Below, one piece after another: positions 32,512 through 40,669 of a DNA stretch of 47,130 nucleotides. This stretch comes from a bacterium (GTDB taxonomy: Bacteria > Armatimonadota > Fimbriimonadia > Fimbriimonadales > Fimbriimonadaceae): positions 1 through 47,130 of the forward strand of contig PNMZ01000010.1 in NCBI GenBank assembly GCA_013823945.1, read 5' to 3'. The notes under the pieces were generated by a model. It searched no databases. It saw only the letters and a program-made list of their open reading frames with translations, and was not told the DNA's origin. Numbering within the stretch: the first letter of the stretch is position 1; every line of letters starts with the position of its first letter. The position numbers and the translations under genes are program-made.

Positions 32512-35214
32512 ATGGACTCCACCAAAGGGTGGGATCCATTCTTAACACCAGAAAGCGGTAAAACAATAGTTGTGATCCGCCCATTCCTAATTCTCGATCC
32601 CGCTGGGCTCTCAGAACCCCTCCAGCGAGACCTCATCCTACTCGATGAAATCCTTGGTCAAGTTGTCCAAACCCAAGAAGGCGATTCAATTTTAGACGCC
32701 GCTCAAGCCATTCATCAACTCGCAAAATCCAAACCCGAAGCTAACATCGAACAAGAAATTCCCGCCTTCACGAGTCCCCAAACCATCCAAAAAGTCGCCC
32801 GCGCATACACCATCCTCTTCCAACTCATCAATATCGCCGAACAAAAAGAAATTGTGCGGGTTAACCGATCGCGTCCCGATCGACCCGAATCAGTACGCCA
32901 AACCATCAGTCATCTTAAATCCTCTCACACCGAACGAGAACTTCGCGAGCTGATTCAAAATCTTCATATCGTCCCTACCCTTACCGCGCATCCCACTGAA
33001 GCACGCCGCCGAGTAGTTCTCGATAAACTCGAATCAATTGCCCGCAACCTTGTCGAAATCTCTGACTCAAGAAATGACGTGGATCTGAGCCGACCGCTTA
33101 ATTCCGACCAAATGGTCGAACAAGACCTCGTGCGAAACATCACCACGCTTTGGCAAACTGCCGAACAAGAACCCGGGGGAATGACTGTCCTAGACGAAGT
33201 CGATAACGCACTTTACTATTTCGAAAGGACGATCCTTCGCGTCGCCTCATGGATCCAAAGGGACTTCGAGCACGCCTGGACATCCGAATTCGACACCACC
33301 GCTCCCGATCTAAGCCAAACGATCACCTACCGATCATGGGTGGGCGGTGACCGAGATGGCAACCCCGCTGTCACCCCCGAAGTAACTCTCGAAACCCTCT
33401 CCAAACATCGTGAAACGTTCGTAAACACCGCAAAGTCTCTCCTCCAAAGGCTTGCCCGAGAAGCCTCGCAGTCTTCCGCTCACATCCCATCAACGAGCGG
33501 AGACCAAATGCCTCTACATGTGCTATTCAACGCTCTGGCCGAGCAAATCACCACCCTTTCCCACTCCGACCTTCTCTCCCAACTTTCCGCAATCGCTTCC
33601 ACCCTTCACGAGTCGAATAACTCTGCATTTGCCACAACTGGGCTATTCCCACGACTCCTTCGAATCATCCGCGCTTTTCCCGGAGGAATCATTCCCCTCG
33701 ATATCCGCCAGCACTCCGATGAACACGTCGCCGCAATCAGTGAACTTTTTCACGCCACCGGTGAACTCAATTCCGCCGACGCCTACTCTCATCTCTCCGA
33801 ACCAGAAAAAATTGCTCTCCTCCTCAAAGAACTCAGCAATCCGCGCCCAATGGTTGACCAGTCTTGGCGTGGAACGAGCCAATGCGAAGCCGCCCGAAAA
33901 GTATTCCGAACGATCAAAAAAGCCCATAAACAGTTCGGTTCTTCCAGCATCAACTGCTACATCATTTCGATGACCCACGGCCTCAGCGATCTCCTCGAAG
34001 CTGTCGTCCTTGCAAAAGACTCCGGACTCCTCGTCTACCAACACGGAAACCCTGAGTCATCAATTGACTTCGTTCCCCTCCTCGAAACAATCGATGACCT
34101 TGAATTGGGCATCTCGCTACTCCAAGAGTTGTTCTCCAATCCCCTCTATCTCTCCATTCTCAATTCGCGTTCTCAACGCCAAGAAGTCATGCTCGGATAT
34201 AGCGACAGCTCGAAAGATGGAGGCTATTTCACCGCCAACTGGTCTCTCCACAAAGCTCAATCAGATCTCAGTCAAATTGCCAAGGATCACTCCATCAAAC
34301 TAAGGTTCTTCCACGGTCGTGGCGGCACCGTCGGACGAGGCGGTGGACGCGCAAACAAAGCGATTCTCTCTCAACCATCTGGTTCATTCAGTGGCGACAT
34401 TCGATTCACCGAACAAGGCGAAGTCATCTCGTTCCGATATTCTCTTCGTCCAATCGCTCACCGCCACCTCGAACAAATCGCCAGTGCATGTCTCGCCGGA
34501 GCTGCCCGAAAAACCCAATCCGGAGCTACAAATCCCGAATTCAGACAAGCCGCCGAAACCATCTCCCAAGCCTCAAAAACCAGTTACCGCGACCTGATCT
34601 ACAATGATCCTCAATTCCTAGAGTTCTACCTCGCCGCCTCACCCATCGAGTTCATTTCCAAGCTCAGCATCGCATCACGACCTGTTATGCGACCCGGAAA
34701 AAAGCTTGACTCTCTGGACGGTCTCCGTGCAATCCCTTGGAACTTTGCCTGGGTGCAATCCCGATACGTCGTCCCCGGATGGTACGGACTCGGAACTGGA
34801 CTGGCCACTATCCCAATTGATCAACTTCAAACCATGTTTCGCGAATGGCCCTTCTTCGCTACTGTCATCGAAAACGCCGAACTTGAACTCACCCGCGCTC
34901 ACCTCGAGACCGCCAAACTCTATTCCACCCTCGTACCAAATCAAATTCTTGCTGAAAAGTTCCATAGTCGGATCACCGCAGAATTCAATCTCACAAAGTC
35001 TCTCATTCTCCAAATAAAGCAAACCAAAGAACTCATGGCAAATAGTAAAGTTGTCCGCCAAACGGTGGAATTCCGTAATCCGATTACTCTCCCCCTCAAT
35101 ATAATGCAGACTCATCTCATTCAGAAAATGAGATCAAATCCGTCGGCAGAAACCGAGCAAGCTCTCCTCCAAACAATTGCCGGACTCGCCGCCGGAATGC
35201 AGTCAACCGGATAG
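32512..35214 (+). CDS. ppc: Phosphoenolpyruvate carboxylase
   Basis: This 900-residue enzyme carboxylates PEP with bicarbonate to oxaloacetate, refilling the TCA cycle. The catalytic His segment TLTAHPTEARRR, the PEP-site VLGYSDSSKDGGYFTANW-like block, FHGRGGTVGRGGG and RAIPWNFAWVQSR with GWYGLGTGL are intact. The C-terminus ends in the conserved Thr-Gly (MQSTG). The start is ATG 32512, 12 bp after the sigma-partner gene, so it could be transcribed with it. Allosteric residues cannot be judged here. Confidence 0.96.
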   Translation: MDSTKGWDPFLTPESGKTIVVIRPFLILDPAGLSEPLQRDLILLDEILGQVVQTQEGDSILDAAQAIHQLAKSKPEANIEQEIPAFTSPQTIQKVARAYTILFQLINIAEQKEIVRVNRSRPDRPESVRQTISHLKSSHTERELRELIQNLHIVPTLTAHPTEARRRVVLDKLESIARNLVEISDSRNDVDLSRPLNSDQMVEQDLVRNITTLWQTAEQEPGGMTVLDEVDNALYYFERTILRVASWIQRDFEHAWTSEFDTTAPDLSQTITYRSWVGGDRDGNPAVTPEVTLETLSKHRETFVNTAKSLLQRLAREASQSSAHIPSTSGDQMPLHVLFNALAEQITTLSHSDLLSQLSAIASTLHESNNSAFATTGLFPRLLRIIRAFPGGIIPLDIRQHSDEHVAAISELFHATGELNSADAYSHLSEPEKIALLLKELSNPRPMVDQSWRGTSQCEAARKVFRTIKKAHKQFGSSSINCYIISMTHGLSDLLEAVVLAKDSGLLVYQHGNPESSIDFVPLLETIDDLELGISLLQELFSNPLYLSILNSRSQRQEVMLGYSDSSKDGGYFTANWSLHKAQSDLSQIAKDHSIKLRFFHGRGGTVGRGGGRANKAILSQPSGSFSGDIRFTEQGEVISFRYSLRPIAHRHLEQIASACLAGAARKTQSGATNPEFRQAAETISQASKTSYRDLIYNDPQFLEFYLAASPIEFISKLSIASRPVMRPGKKLDSLDGLRAIPWNFAWVQSRYVVPGWYGLGTGLATIPIDQLQTMFREWPFFATVIENAELELTRAHLETAKLYSTLVPNQILAEKFHSRITAEFNLTKSLILQIKQTKELMANSKVVRQTVEFRNPITLPLNIMQTHLIQKMRSNPSAETEQALLQTIAGLAAGMQSTG

Positions 35215-35396
35215 CAGCTTGAGATCGCATTCATCATATGCAGCATTTGAATCGCACTAAACCATTAGGGAATAGTAATATCTGGGACTATCGTCATTGC
35301 ACACTACCTTGTGATCTAATGGCATATCAAGATACTCCAGCGTGATAAATCAGCGCTGTGTAAAATGCACTAGCTTCATTCAACATTACCCAGCAG

Positions 35397-35867
35397 ATGA
35401 ATACGCTTCCACTCCCTCTTCCAAGCACTCTTCAAGACATTTCCTTCATGGTCGGCACATGGCACGGCCGTGGCGCCGAAGGATGGGTGGAAGAAATCTG
35501 GGGTCAACCAACCGGAAGTAATCTCACCGCAATCTTTCGCCATCATCTTGACGGCAAAGTCATCAGATTTGAACTCGTTGCTCTCAATGATGAAAAAGGC
35601 TTCGTGGAGGCTACTGTCAGATTCTTCAACGGTGATTTGTCCGATCCCGCAGGACAACGAGAACCCTGCCGATTCTTCCTTCACGAATTATCCGAAAACT
35701 CGATGTCCCTCTTTACTGATGATTTGAGTGAGGGAGCCTACGTGAAATATCAACGAGATGGGGACACCCTGCGATCCGTTATGACAATCGGCGAACCCTG
35801 CGGAGAGCAATTTACTTTCAAATTTCATCCTGCACCAAAAAACTCTCACGACCTCTCTTACTTCTGA
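35397..35867 (+). CDS. DUF6265-like small protein (copy 1)
   Basis: This protein has 156 residues, is beta-rich and cytoplasmic, with no signal. It starts with a segment ISFMVGTWHGRGAEGWVEEIWGQP, then LTAIFRHHLDGKVIRFELVAL. The W-x-G, E-x-W-G and strand pattern matches DUF6265-type, THAP4/lipocalin-like small barrels. The gene at 36133 has the same order of blocks, so these are distant paralogues. Function is unknown; some related barrels bind heme or small ligands. The 182 bp before it hold no gene or clear regulatory motif. Confidence 0.75.
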   Translation: MNTLPLPLPSTLQDISFMVGTWHGRGAEGWVEEIWGQPTGSNLTAIFRHHLDGKVIRFELVALNDEKGFVEATVRFFNGDLSDPAGQREPCRFFLHELSENSMSLFTDDLSEGAYVKYQRDGDTLRSVMTIGEPCGEQFTFKFHPAPKNSHDLSYF

Positions 35868-35958
35868 ATCCGCACAATATCATCCCCTGCCTCACAATCT
35901 ATCTCCTCGGCATCTGATCCTAAAGATTCGTCGGCCAAATCCCAATCATGAAGAATGA

Positions 35959-36054
35959 CAAGTCCGACAGAGACTTGCAAATTCAGCATCCAGGGAAAAC
36001 AGAAGCTGAAAAAGAGGGTATCGGTGCTCCCCTGAGAAGGAGCACCACTTTTTT
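35959..36054 (+). ncRNA. Hairpin plus terminator between DUF6265 genes
   Basis: This gene-free stretch has a hairpin CAAGTC (35959-35964) with GACTTG (35972-35977), an unpaired A-rich stretch and an intrinsic terminator (36023-36054). The terminator lies 156 bases after the upstream stop and about 80 bases before the next gene. It may be the 3' UTR of the first gene, a short RNA, or an attenuator leader. No known riboswitch fold is recognised. Confidence 0.35.
36023..36054 (+). terminator. Intrinsic terminator
   Basis: GGTGCTCC (36023-36030) and GGAGCACC (36039-36046) make a perfect 8-bp stem with loop CCTGAGAA, followed by AC and six Ts (36049-36054). Confidence 0.92.
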
Positions 36055-36132
36055 GTGCTTATCCTGACAAAACACTCACAATTAAGATTGCTATCACAGG
36101 TCTAAACGGGTACAAATTGGAGGACTTTCCAT

Positions 36133-36576
36133 ATGCCAAATTCCGCAACCCTCCCAACTCAAAACGTCGAGCAACTCAAGTGGCTAACCGGACACTGGCA
36201 AGGCACGTACGAAGGCAATCCCGCCACAGAAACCTGGGCCAAGGCTCACAATAACACCCTCATCGGGACTTTCCAATGCACCAGTTCTCGAGGTGTTCGA
36301 TATGTTGAGTTGCTCAGAATTTTCCCAGAAAGCGAACAGCTGAAACTGACTATTCTCCACCTCAAGGAAGACCTATCCTCCGTTCTTCCTACCGAAATTA
36401 GCCTCGAATTCAAAATCACAGAAATCACCGAAAGTTCTTTCACTGCCCTCTCGCCAGACCCCGAATTCCCAAATACAATGGTCTACAACCTGGAAAACGA
36501 CAAGATAATCGGATACACACTGATCGACGATCATCGCCGCGACTTTTATTTGACTGCAATAGATATCAACCCATAA
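36133..36576 (+). CDS. DUF6265-like small protein (copy 2)
   Basis: This is a 147-residue single beta-barrel domain with the same block order as the gene at 35397. It has VEQLKWLTGHWQGTYEGNPATETW, then LIGTFQCTSSRGVRYVELLRI, and a late FTALSPDPEFPNTMVYNLE. The W-x-G-x(n)-E-x-W pattern is that of DUF6265. A clear ribosome-binding site, TTGGAGGA, lies before the ATG. Function is unknown; it is separated from copy 1 by a strong terminator, so it has its own promoter. Confidence 0.8.
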   Translation: MPNSATLPTQNVEQLKWLTGHWQGTYEGNPATETWAKAHNNTLIGTFQCTSSRGVRYVELLRIFPESEQLKLTILHLKEDLSSVLPTEISLEFKITEITESSFTALSPDPEFPNTMVYNLENDKIIGYTLIDDHRRDFYLTAIDINP

Positions 36577-36619
36577 CGAACCCTAAACCCCCAGAACTTC
36601 ACCGGGTAACCTCAACTCC

Positions 36620-37384
36620 ATGTTGCTCGAAGGGAAAAAGGGGCTCGTCCTAAACGTTTCAAATAACAACAGTATCGGATGGGGCATCGTCGAAGCCCTC
36701 CATCAACACGGTGCCACCATCGCCGTTGGAGCCCAAAACGAAAAATTCCTCGGCAAAGTCGAAAAACTTATCGAGGGCCACGAGAGCCTATCCGCTATAA
36801 CATGCGATTTCTCCTCGGAAGAAGACCTCGCCCGACTGCATGATGAAGTTAAAGCGCGATTCGGCAAAATTGACTTCTTCGTCCACGCCGCCGCATTTGC
36901 CGACCGAGAAGACCTCCAAAACCGATTCATCGAAACCTCTCGAGCCGGCTTCAATCTCGCCCTCGAAGTCTCCGCTTATTCCCTTGTTGCTGCGTGCCGC
37001 ACCCTCGAGCCCCTTTTCAACGAGGACGCGAGCATCGTCACGCTCTCCTACATTGGCTCGACCCGCGCCGCAGCTAACTACAACATCATGGGCGTCGCGA
37101 AAGCCGCCCTCGAATCCGCCGTTCGATACCTCGCCGTTGACCTCGGAGATCGAGGAATTCGTGTCAACACCCTCTCCCCCGGTCCCATCAACACTCTCTC
37201 CGCCCGGGGAGTCAAAGGACTCGCTGAAAAAATCCGAAACGTCGAAGAATACGTCCCCCTCAAACGTCCATTTGGTCAACACGAGTGCGGGCTCAACGCC
37301 GTCTACCTCTGCTCTGAACTCAGCAGCGGAATCACTGGACAAATCATCTATCTCGATAGCGGCTTCAACTTCGTCATGAAGTAA
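36620..37384 (+). CDS. fabI: Enoyl-ACP reductase FabI
   Basis: FabI reduces enoyl-ACP with NAD(P)H in the last step of fatty-acid elongation. This 254-residue SDR protein has the FabI-type cofactor start GKKGLVLNVSNNNSIGWGI instead of the usual Gly-rich loop. The FabI catalytic pair is in ANYNIMGVAKAALE (Tyr-x6-Lys). GIRVNTLSPGPINTLSARG precedes the substrate-binding loop. The C-terminal GITGQIIYLDSG fits. It is followed by ftcD after 10 bp on the same strand. Confidence 0.92.
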   Translation: MLLEGKKGLVLNVSNNNSIGWGIVEALHQHGATIAVGAQNEKFLGKVEKLIEGHESLSAITCDFSSEEDLARLHDEVKARFGKIDFFVHAAAFADREDLQNRFIETSRAGFNLALEVSAYSLVAACRTLEPLFNEDASIVTLSYIGSTRAAANYNIMGVAKAALESAVRYLAVDLGDRGIRVNTLSPGPINTLSARGVKGLAEKIRNVEEYVPLKRPFGQHECGLNAVYLCSELSSGITGQIIYLDSGFNFVMK

Positions 37385-37394
37385 AACATCCAAA

Positions 37395-38435
37395 ATGCCA
37401 ATCCTCGCCGTCCCCAACTGGTCAATCGGTCGGGAACGCACCGTGCTTCGACAAGCCATCGATTTTCTCGAAAGCACACTCGTCACCGTCCACTTCGCCG
37501 AAGCCGATATTGACCACAATCGAACGGTAACAGCTTTCTCAGGAACGCCCGAGAACGTCCAGCAAACACTCCTCGGTCTCGCCGAGATCCTCCTCCCCGC
37601 AATCAACCTCCAGCGTCACACTGGCGTCCATCCCCGCATCGGTGGCCTCGACGTCTGCCCATTCATCCCCATCCCCGAACTTGGTGCAAGGGGTGAAGCT
37701 CGTTCCTCCCTCCCCGCTGGGGAGGGGAAGGGGTGGGGCACAATCGTCCCCAAATTTTCGGATGAAACGAACTCGGAAACGATATACACTAGCTCCAACT
37801 CAGCCAAAGAGATTCAGAACGGAACTCTTGAATCTTCACTCCATTCATTCATCACCGAAACCGCCCAGCTACTCTCACAAGCCCACAATATCCCCATCTT
37901 CCTGTACGAACACTCTGCCCCCGGAAAAACTCTCCCCAACCTCAGAGAAGGTGGATTTGGAGAGCTCATCAACCGCCCTCTTAACCCCGATTTCGGCCCA
38001 AATCATGCCCACCCCCACCTCGGCGCAACCGTCCTCGGGTGGCGCGATTTCCTCATCGCGCTCAACATCAACTTTCCAAACACCCCCGGCGCATTCGAAA
38101 CCATGAAGCACATCGCCGCCCAGATCCGCCACGAACGCCAAGCCAAGAACCCCCTCTTTACCGGAATCCGTGCTCTCGGCCTCGAACTCCAAGCCCAAGA
38201 AATAGCCCAAGTCAGTCTAAACATCACTCAGCCCGACTCAACGAACTTCGATAAAATCATCTCGTATATCGAAGACCTCGCGGCCAAACAGGGCCACAAC
38301 GAGCCTTACTCCCAACTCATAGGGGTAATTCGCGACACTGACATCGAACGCACAATCAAGATTCATCCCCGGCCGGCTCAAATCGTCCCTACCCGACAAG
38401 CCACCTCCTGGCAAACTGACTGGAAACAATCATGA
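37395..38435 (+). CDS. ftcD: Glutamate formimidoyltransferase with repeat-derived insertion
   Basis: FtcD moves the formimino group from formiminoglutamate (histidine breakdown) to tetrahydrofolate. The substrate and folate blocks are present: FSGTPENVQQTLLGL, HTGVHPRIGGLDVCPFIPI, IPIFLYEHSA, and FGPNHAHPHLGATVLGWRDFLIALNINF. The protein is 346 residues, about 45 more than the typical transferase. The excess lies after IPIPELG, at about residues 96-145. It includes EARSSLPAGEGKGWG, encoded by a CCCTCCCC-family palindrome (37708-37738). The insertion kept the frame and replaces the usual short Glu-rich helix. The cyclodeaminase domain is absent. Overlaps purK by ATGA. Confidence 0.88.
   Translation: MPILAVPNWSIGRERTVLRQAIDFLESTLVTVHFAEADIDHNRTVTAFSGTPENVQQTLLGLAEILLPAINLQRHTGVHPRIGGLDVCPFIPIPELGARGEARSSLPAGEGKGWGTIVPKFSDETNSETIYTSSNSAKEIQNGTLESSLHSFITETAQLLSQAHNIPIFLYEHSAPGKTLPNLREGGFGELINRPLNPDFGPNHAHPHLGATVLGWRDFLIALNINFPNTPGAFETMKHIAAQIRHERQAKNPLFTGIRALGLELQAQEIAQVSLNITQPDSTNFDKIISYIEDLAAKQGHNEPYSQLIGVIRDTDIERTIKIHPRPAQIVPTRQATSWQTDWKQS
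37708..37738. repeat. Palindromic repeat, CCCTCCCC family (copy 2, inside ftcD)
   Basis: CCCTCCCC (37708-37715), spacer GCT, GGGGAGGG (37719-37726), tail GAAGGGGTGGGG. Arms and tail are identical to the intergenic copy at 11563; only the spacer differs. Here it is read as part of the FtcD reading frame. Confidence 0.85.
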
Positions 38436-39811
38436 GCCTCGTCTACGACCTCGGATTCCTCGGCGGCGGACAACTCGCCCGAATGTCTATCATGGCCGCC
38501 CAACGCATGGGCCTCACCTGCATCAGCCTCGATCCAGGCGAAAACACTCCCGCCTCCCAAATTGCCCCTGCAATGCGCGGCTCCCTCGACGACCCGGAAG
38601 CAGTCGCCCATCTCTTCAATGCCGCCGCACGAGTCACACTCGAGAACGAATTCATCCCCGCCCAAACCATCAAACAAGCACTCATCATTGCCGGTCGCGA
38701 TGAATCCTGCCTCACCCCCGGCATCCTCACCCTGGCCACAATCCAAGACAAATACCTTCAACGCGAAGCCTATCACCGACACGGTGCCCCTTCCCCACTT
38801 GCCGTTCCCCTCGAAGGAGACTACAGCGAAGCCATCACCAAGATCGGATTCCCCATGGTTCTCAAAGCCCGTTTTGGTGGATATGACGGCAAAGGCACCC
38901 GCTACGCCCGCACACCGGTAGAGTTTCAAACCCACCGAGGCCTCATCGACCAAGGCAACTGGATGGCCGAACAGTTCGTCCCCTTCTCCCGCGAACTCGC
39001 CGTCATGGTCTACCGATCAAAGACGGAAACCGGCACATTCCCAACCATGGAAACGGTCCAAGTTAACCACGTTTGTGACCAGGTCTTCCCCGCCGGAATC
39101 GATGCCTCCGCGGCCGCAATCGCTGCCGTCGAAGCCGTCCAAGGATATGGCCTCTTCGGTGTCGAGCTCTTTGAAACCACCACTGGCAACTTTCTCATCA
39201 ACGAAATCGCCCCTCGCCCCCACAACACCGGACACTACACCCTCGACTGGGGCGGCGTCAGCCAATTCGAACAGCACGTCCGACTCGCCATGGGCTTCCC
39301 CTGCGCCCTTCCCACCGGAGCCGACACCTGTATAGTCAACATCCTCGGAATAGACGATCTAAAAAGTGATGTCCTCCAAAGAGATGGTCTCGTCCAAACC
39401 CAGTTCGTGAAGGAGGAGTGGATCTCATCTGATACAGATGGAATTCGTCATCCCCGCGAAGAGCCTGCCCCGGGCTTGAACCGGGGCGGGGATCCAGTCC
39501 AAGAAAGCACAAACTTACACAACGCAACTGTTCCCGATCCAATCGAGCAGGGAGGGGTTGAAGTCCAATCATCCGATTACGATTGGCTTAGCCAAGAAAC
39601 CCTCGAAGCTGCCGCCACAAAAGCCCTCCTCAAAGCCCGACAAGAACTCTTCGCCTCCCACCCCCAAGCCCACCTTCACTGGTACGGAAAAACCGAATCT
39701 CGCCCCGGTCGAAAAATGGGACACATAAACGTCTCCGGCCCAGACTGCCGCAATAAAGCCATTACCGCAAGAAATTCATTCATTGAATCCTGGCAAGAAT
39801 CTTTGAGATAG
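38432..39811 (+). CDS. purK: N5-carboxyaminoimidazole ribonucleotide synthase with long insertion
   Basis: PurK makes N5-CAIR from AIR, ATP and bicarbonate in purine synthesis. The ATP-grasp parts are clear: LGFLGGGQLARM, TIQDKYLQREAYHRHGAPSP, MVLKARFGGYDGKG, FLINEIAPRPHNTGHYTLD, and the C-terminal HWYGKTESRPGRKMGHI. The protein is 459 residues, but homologues are usually 350-390. The extra 70-80 residues lie between VNILGIDD and LFASHPQAHLHWYG (about 308-390). They include RHPREEPAPGLNRGGDP, encoded by a GTCATYCC-family palindrome (39447-39497). The insertion is in frame and low in complexity, and the catalytic segments on both sides are intact. Confidence 0.92.
   Translation: MSLVYDLGFLGGGQLARMSIMAAQRMGLTCISLDPGENTPASQIAPAMRGSLDDPEAVAHLFNAAARVTLENEFIPAQTIKQALIIAGRDESCLTPGILTLATIQDKYLQREAYHRHGAPSPLAVPLEGDYSEAITKIGFPMVLKARFGGYDGKGTRYARTPVEFQTHRGLIDQGNWMAEQFVPFSRELAVMVYRSKTETGTFPTMETVQVNHVCDQVFPAGIDASAAAIAAVEAVQGYGLFGVELFETTTGNFLINEIAPRPHNTGHYTLDWGGVSQFEQHVRLAMGFPCALPTGADTCIVNILGIDDLKSDVLQRDGLVQTQFVKEEWISSDTDGIRHPREEPAPGLNRGGDPVQESTNLHNATVPDPIEQGGVEVQSSDYDWLSQETLEAAATKALLKARQELFASHPQAHLHWYGKTESRPGRKMGHINVSGPDCRNKAITARNSFIESWQESLR
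39447..39497. repeat. Palindromic repeat, GTCATYCC family (copy 2, inside purK)
   Basis: ATCCCCGC (39450-39457) pairs with GCGGGGAT (39486-39493). Nested inside, GCCCCGG (39467-39473) pairs with CCGGGGC (39481-39487), sharing two bases. It begins GTCAT and ends GATCCAG, as this family does elsewhere. It is translated as part of PurK. About 60 bases later, GGGAGGGGTTGAA repeats a piece of the CCCTCCCC-family copy at 45506, perhaps a second inserted remnant. Confidence 0.75.
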
Positions 39812-39941
39812 CCCCATTGACCCTAGGTCCCCCACGCCACTCTGCGCCTCCCAAGGTATCTTTTACCGCTTGTGAAATTTTGGTTCGCTGGAACCTAAAC
39901 TCAAACCTATCACAGCGGACAACACAGGACGGTTTCTCAAA

Positions 39942-40613
39942 ATGGCTACGTTGCAACTCCAAACCCGCGCCGACGCATCTTCTGCCGGCACCCGACGACT
40001 CCTCAAATCAGGCGTCCTCCCCATGGCCCTTATCGCCAAAGGCGGCGTAACTCAAAAAGTACAAGCCGACCGAGTCGCCGCACGAGCCCTTTTCCACGAT
40101 ATCTCCGGTGTCGCAATCTTCGACGTTGATGTCGAAGGCAAATCCTCCAAGGTCATCATGAAGGATGTCCAGCGCGACCCCGTCAGCCGACAAGTCACCC
40201 ACCTCACCGTCATGGAAATCACCGACGAAGACGTGGTCAAAGTAAACATCCCCGTCGTTGTTGAAGGCACCCCCGTTGCCGTCACCAAGCGTGCCGCAAC
40301 CCTCATGGTTCCGATGAACCAACTCACCATCAAAGCCAAGGTGAAAGACCTCCCCGACCAAATTATCGTGGACGCGTCAAAGCTTCGACAAAACGACAAG
40401 CTCGTCGTCGGCGACCTCAAATATGGCGACAAAATCGAATTCCTCCACTCCGACCAAACCGTTCTTGCATCAACCAAGCAACTTCGCGGTATGACCACGC
40501 TCGACGCAGAAGCCGCAATGGGTGACGCCGCAGAAGATGCAGAAACCACCGAAGAAGCAACCAGCGAATCAACTTCAGCCGAAGAAGCAACCGAAGAAAC
40601 CGCCGCCGAATAA
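39942..40613 (+). CDS. rplY: 50S ribosomal protein L25 (CTC type)
   Basis: This protein binds 5S rRNA in the large subunit. It has 223 residues with two domains: the N-terminal L25 barrel (about 1-90; LQTRADASSAGTRRLLKSG, KVIMKDVQRDPVSRQVTHL) and a C-terminal TL5-type domain (about 95-185; VNIPVVVEGTPVAV, LPDQIIVDASKL). An acidic Glu/Ala/Thr-rich tail follows (from about 190). This is the long CTC form rather than the short E. coli form. The preceding leader has a small GGTTC/GAACC inverted repeat near 39880. A strong terminator follows at 40628. Confidence 0.95.
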   Translation: MATLQLQTRADASSAGTRRLLKSGVLPMALIAKGGVTQKVQADRVAARALFHDISGVAIFDVDVEGKSSKVIMKDVQRDPVSRQVTHLTVMEITDEDVVKVNIPVVVEGTPVAVTKRAATLMVPMNQLTIKAKVKDLPDQIIVDASKLRQNDKLVVGDLKYGDKIEFLHSDQTVLASTKQLRGMTTLDAEAAMGDAAEDAETTEEATSESTSAEEATEETAAE

Positions 40614-40627
40614 CTACAAAACATCTC

Positions 40628-40665
40628 AAAGTGCTGTCGTCCCATTGAACGACAGCACTTTTTTT
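40628..40665. terminator. Bidirectional intrinsic terminator
   Basis: AAAGTGCTGTCGT (40628-40640) and ACGACAGCACTTT (40649-40661) form a perfect 13-bp stem with loop CCCATTGA, followed by more Ts to 40665. The A-rich left flank can serve the convergent methyltransferase gene. Confidence 0.93.
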
Positions 40666-40669
40666 ATTC

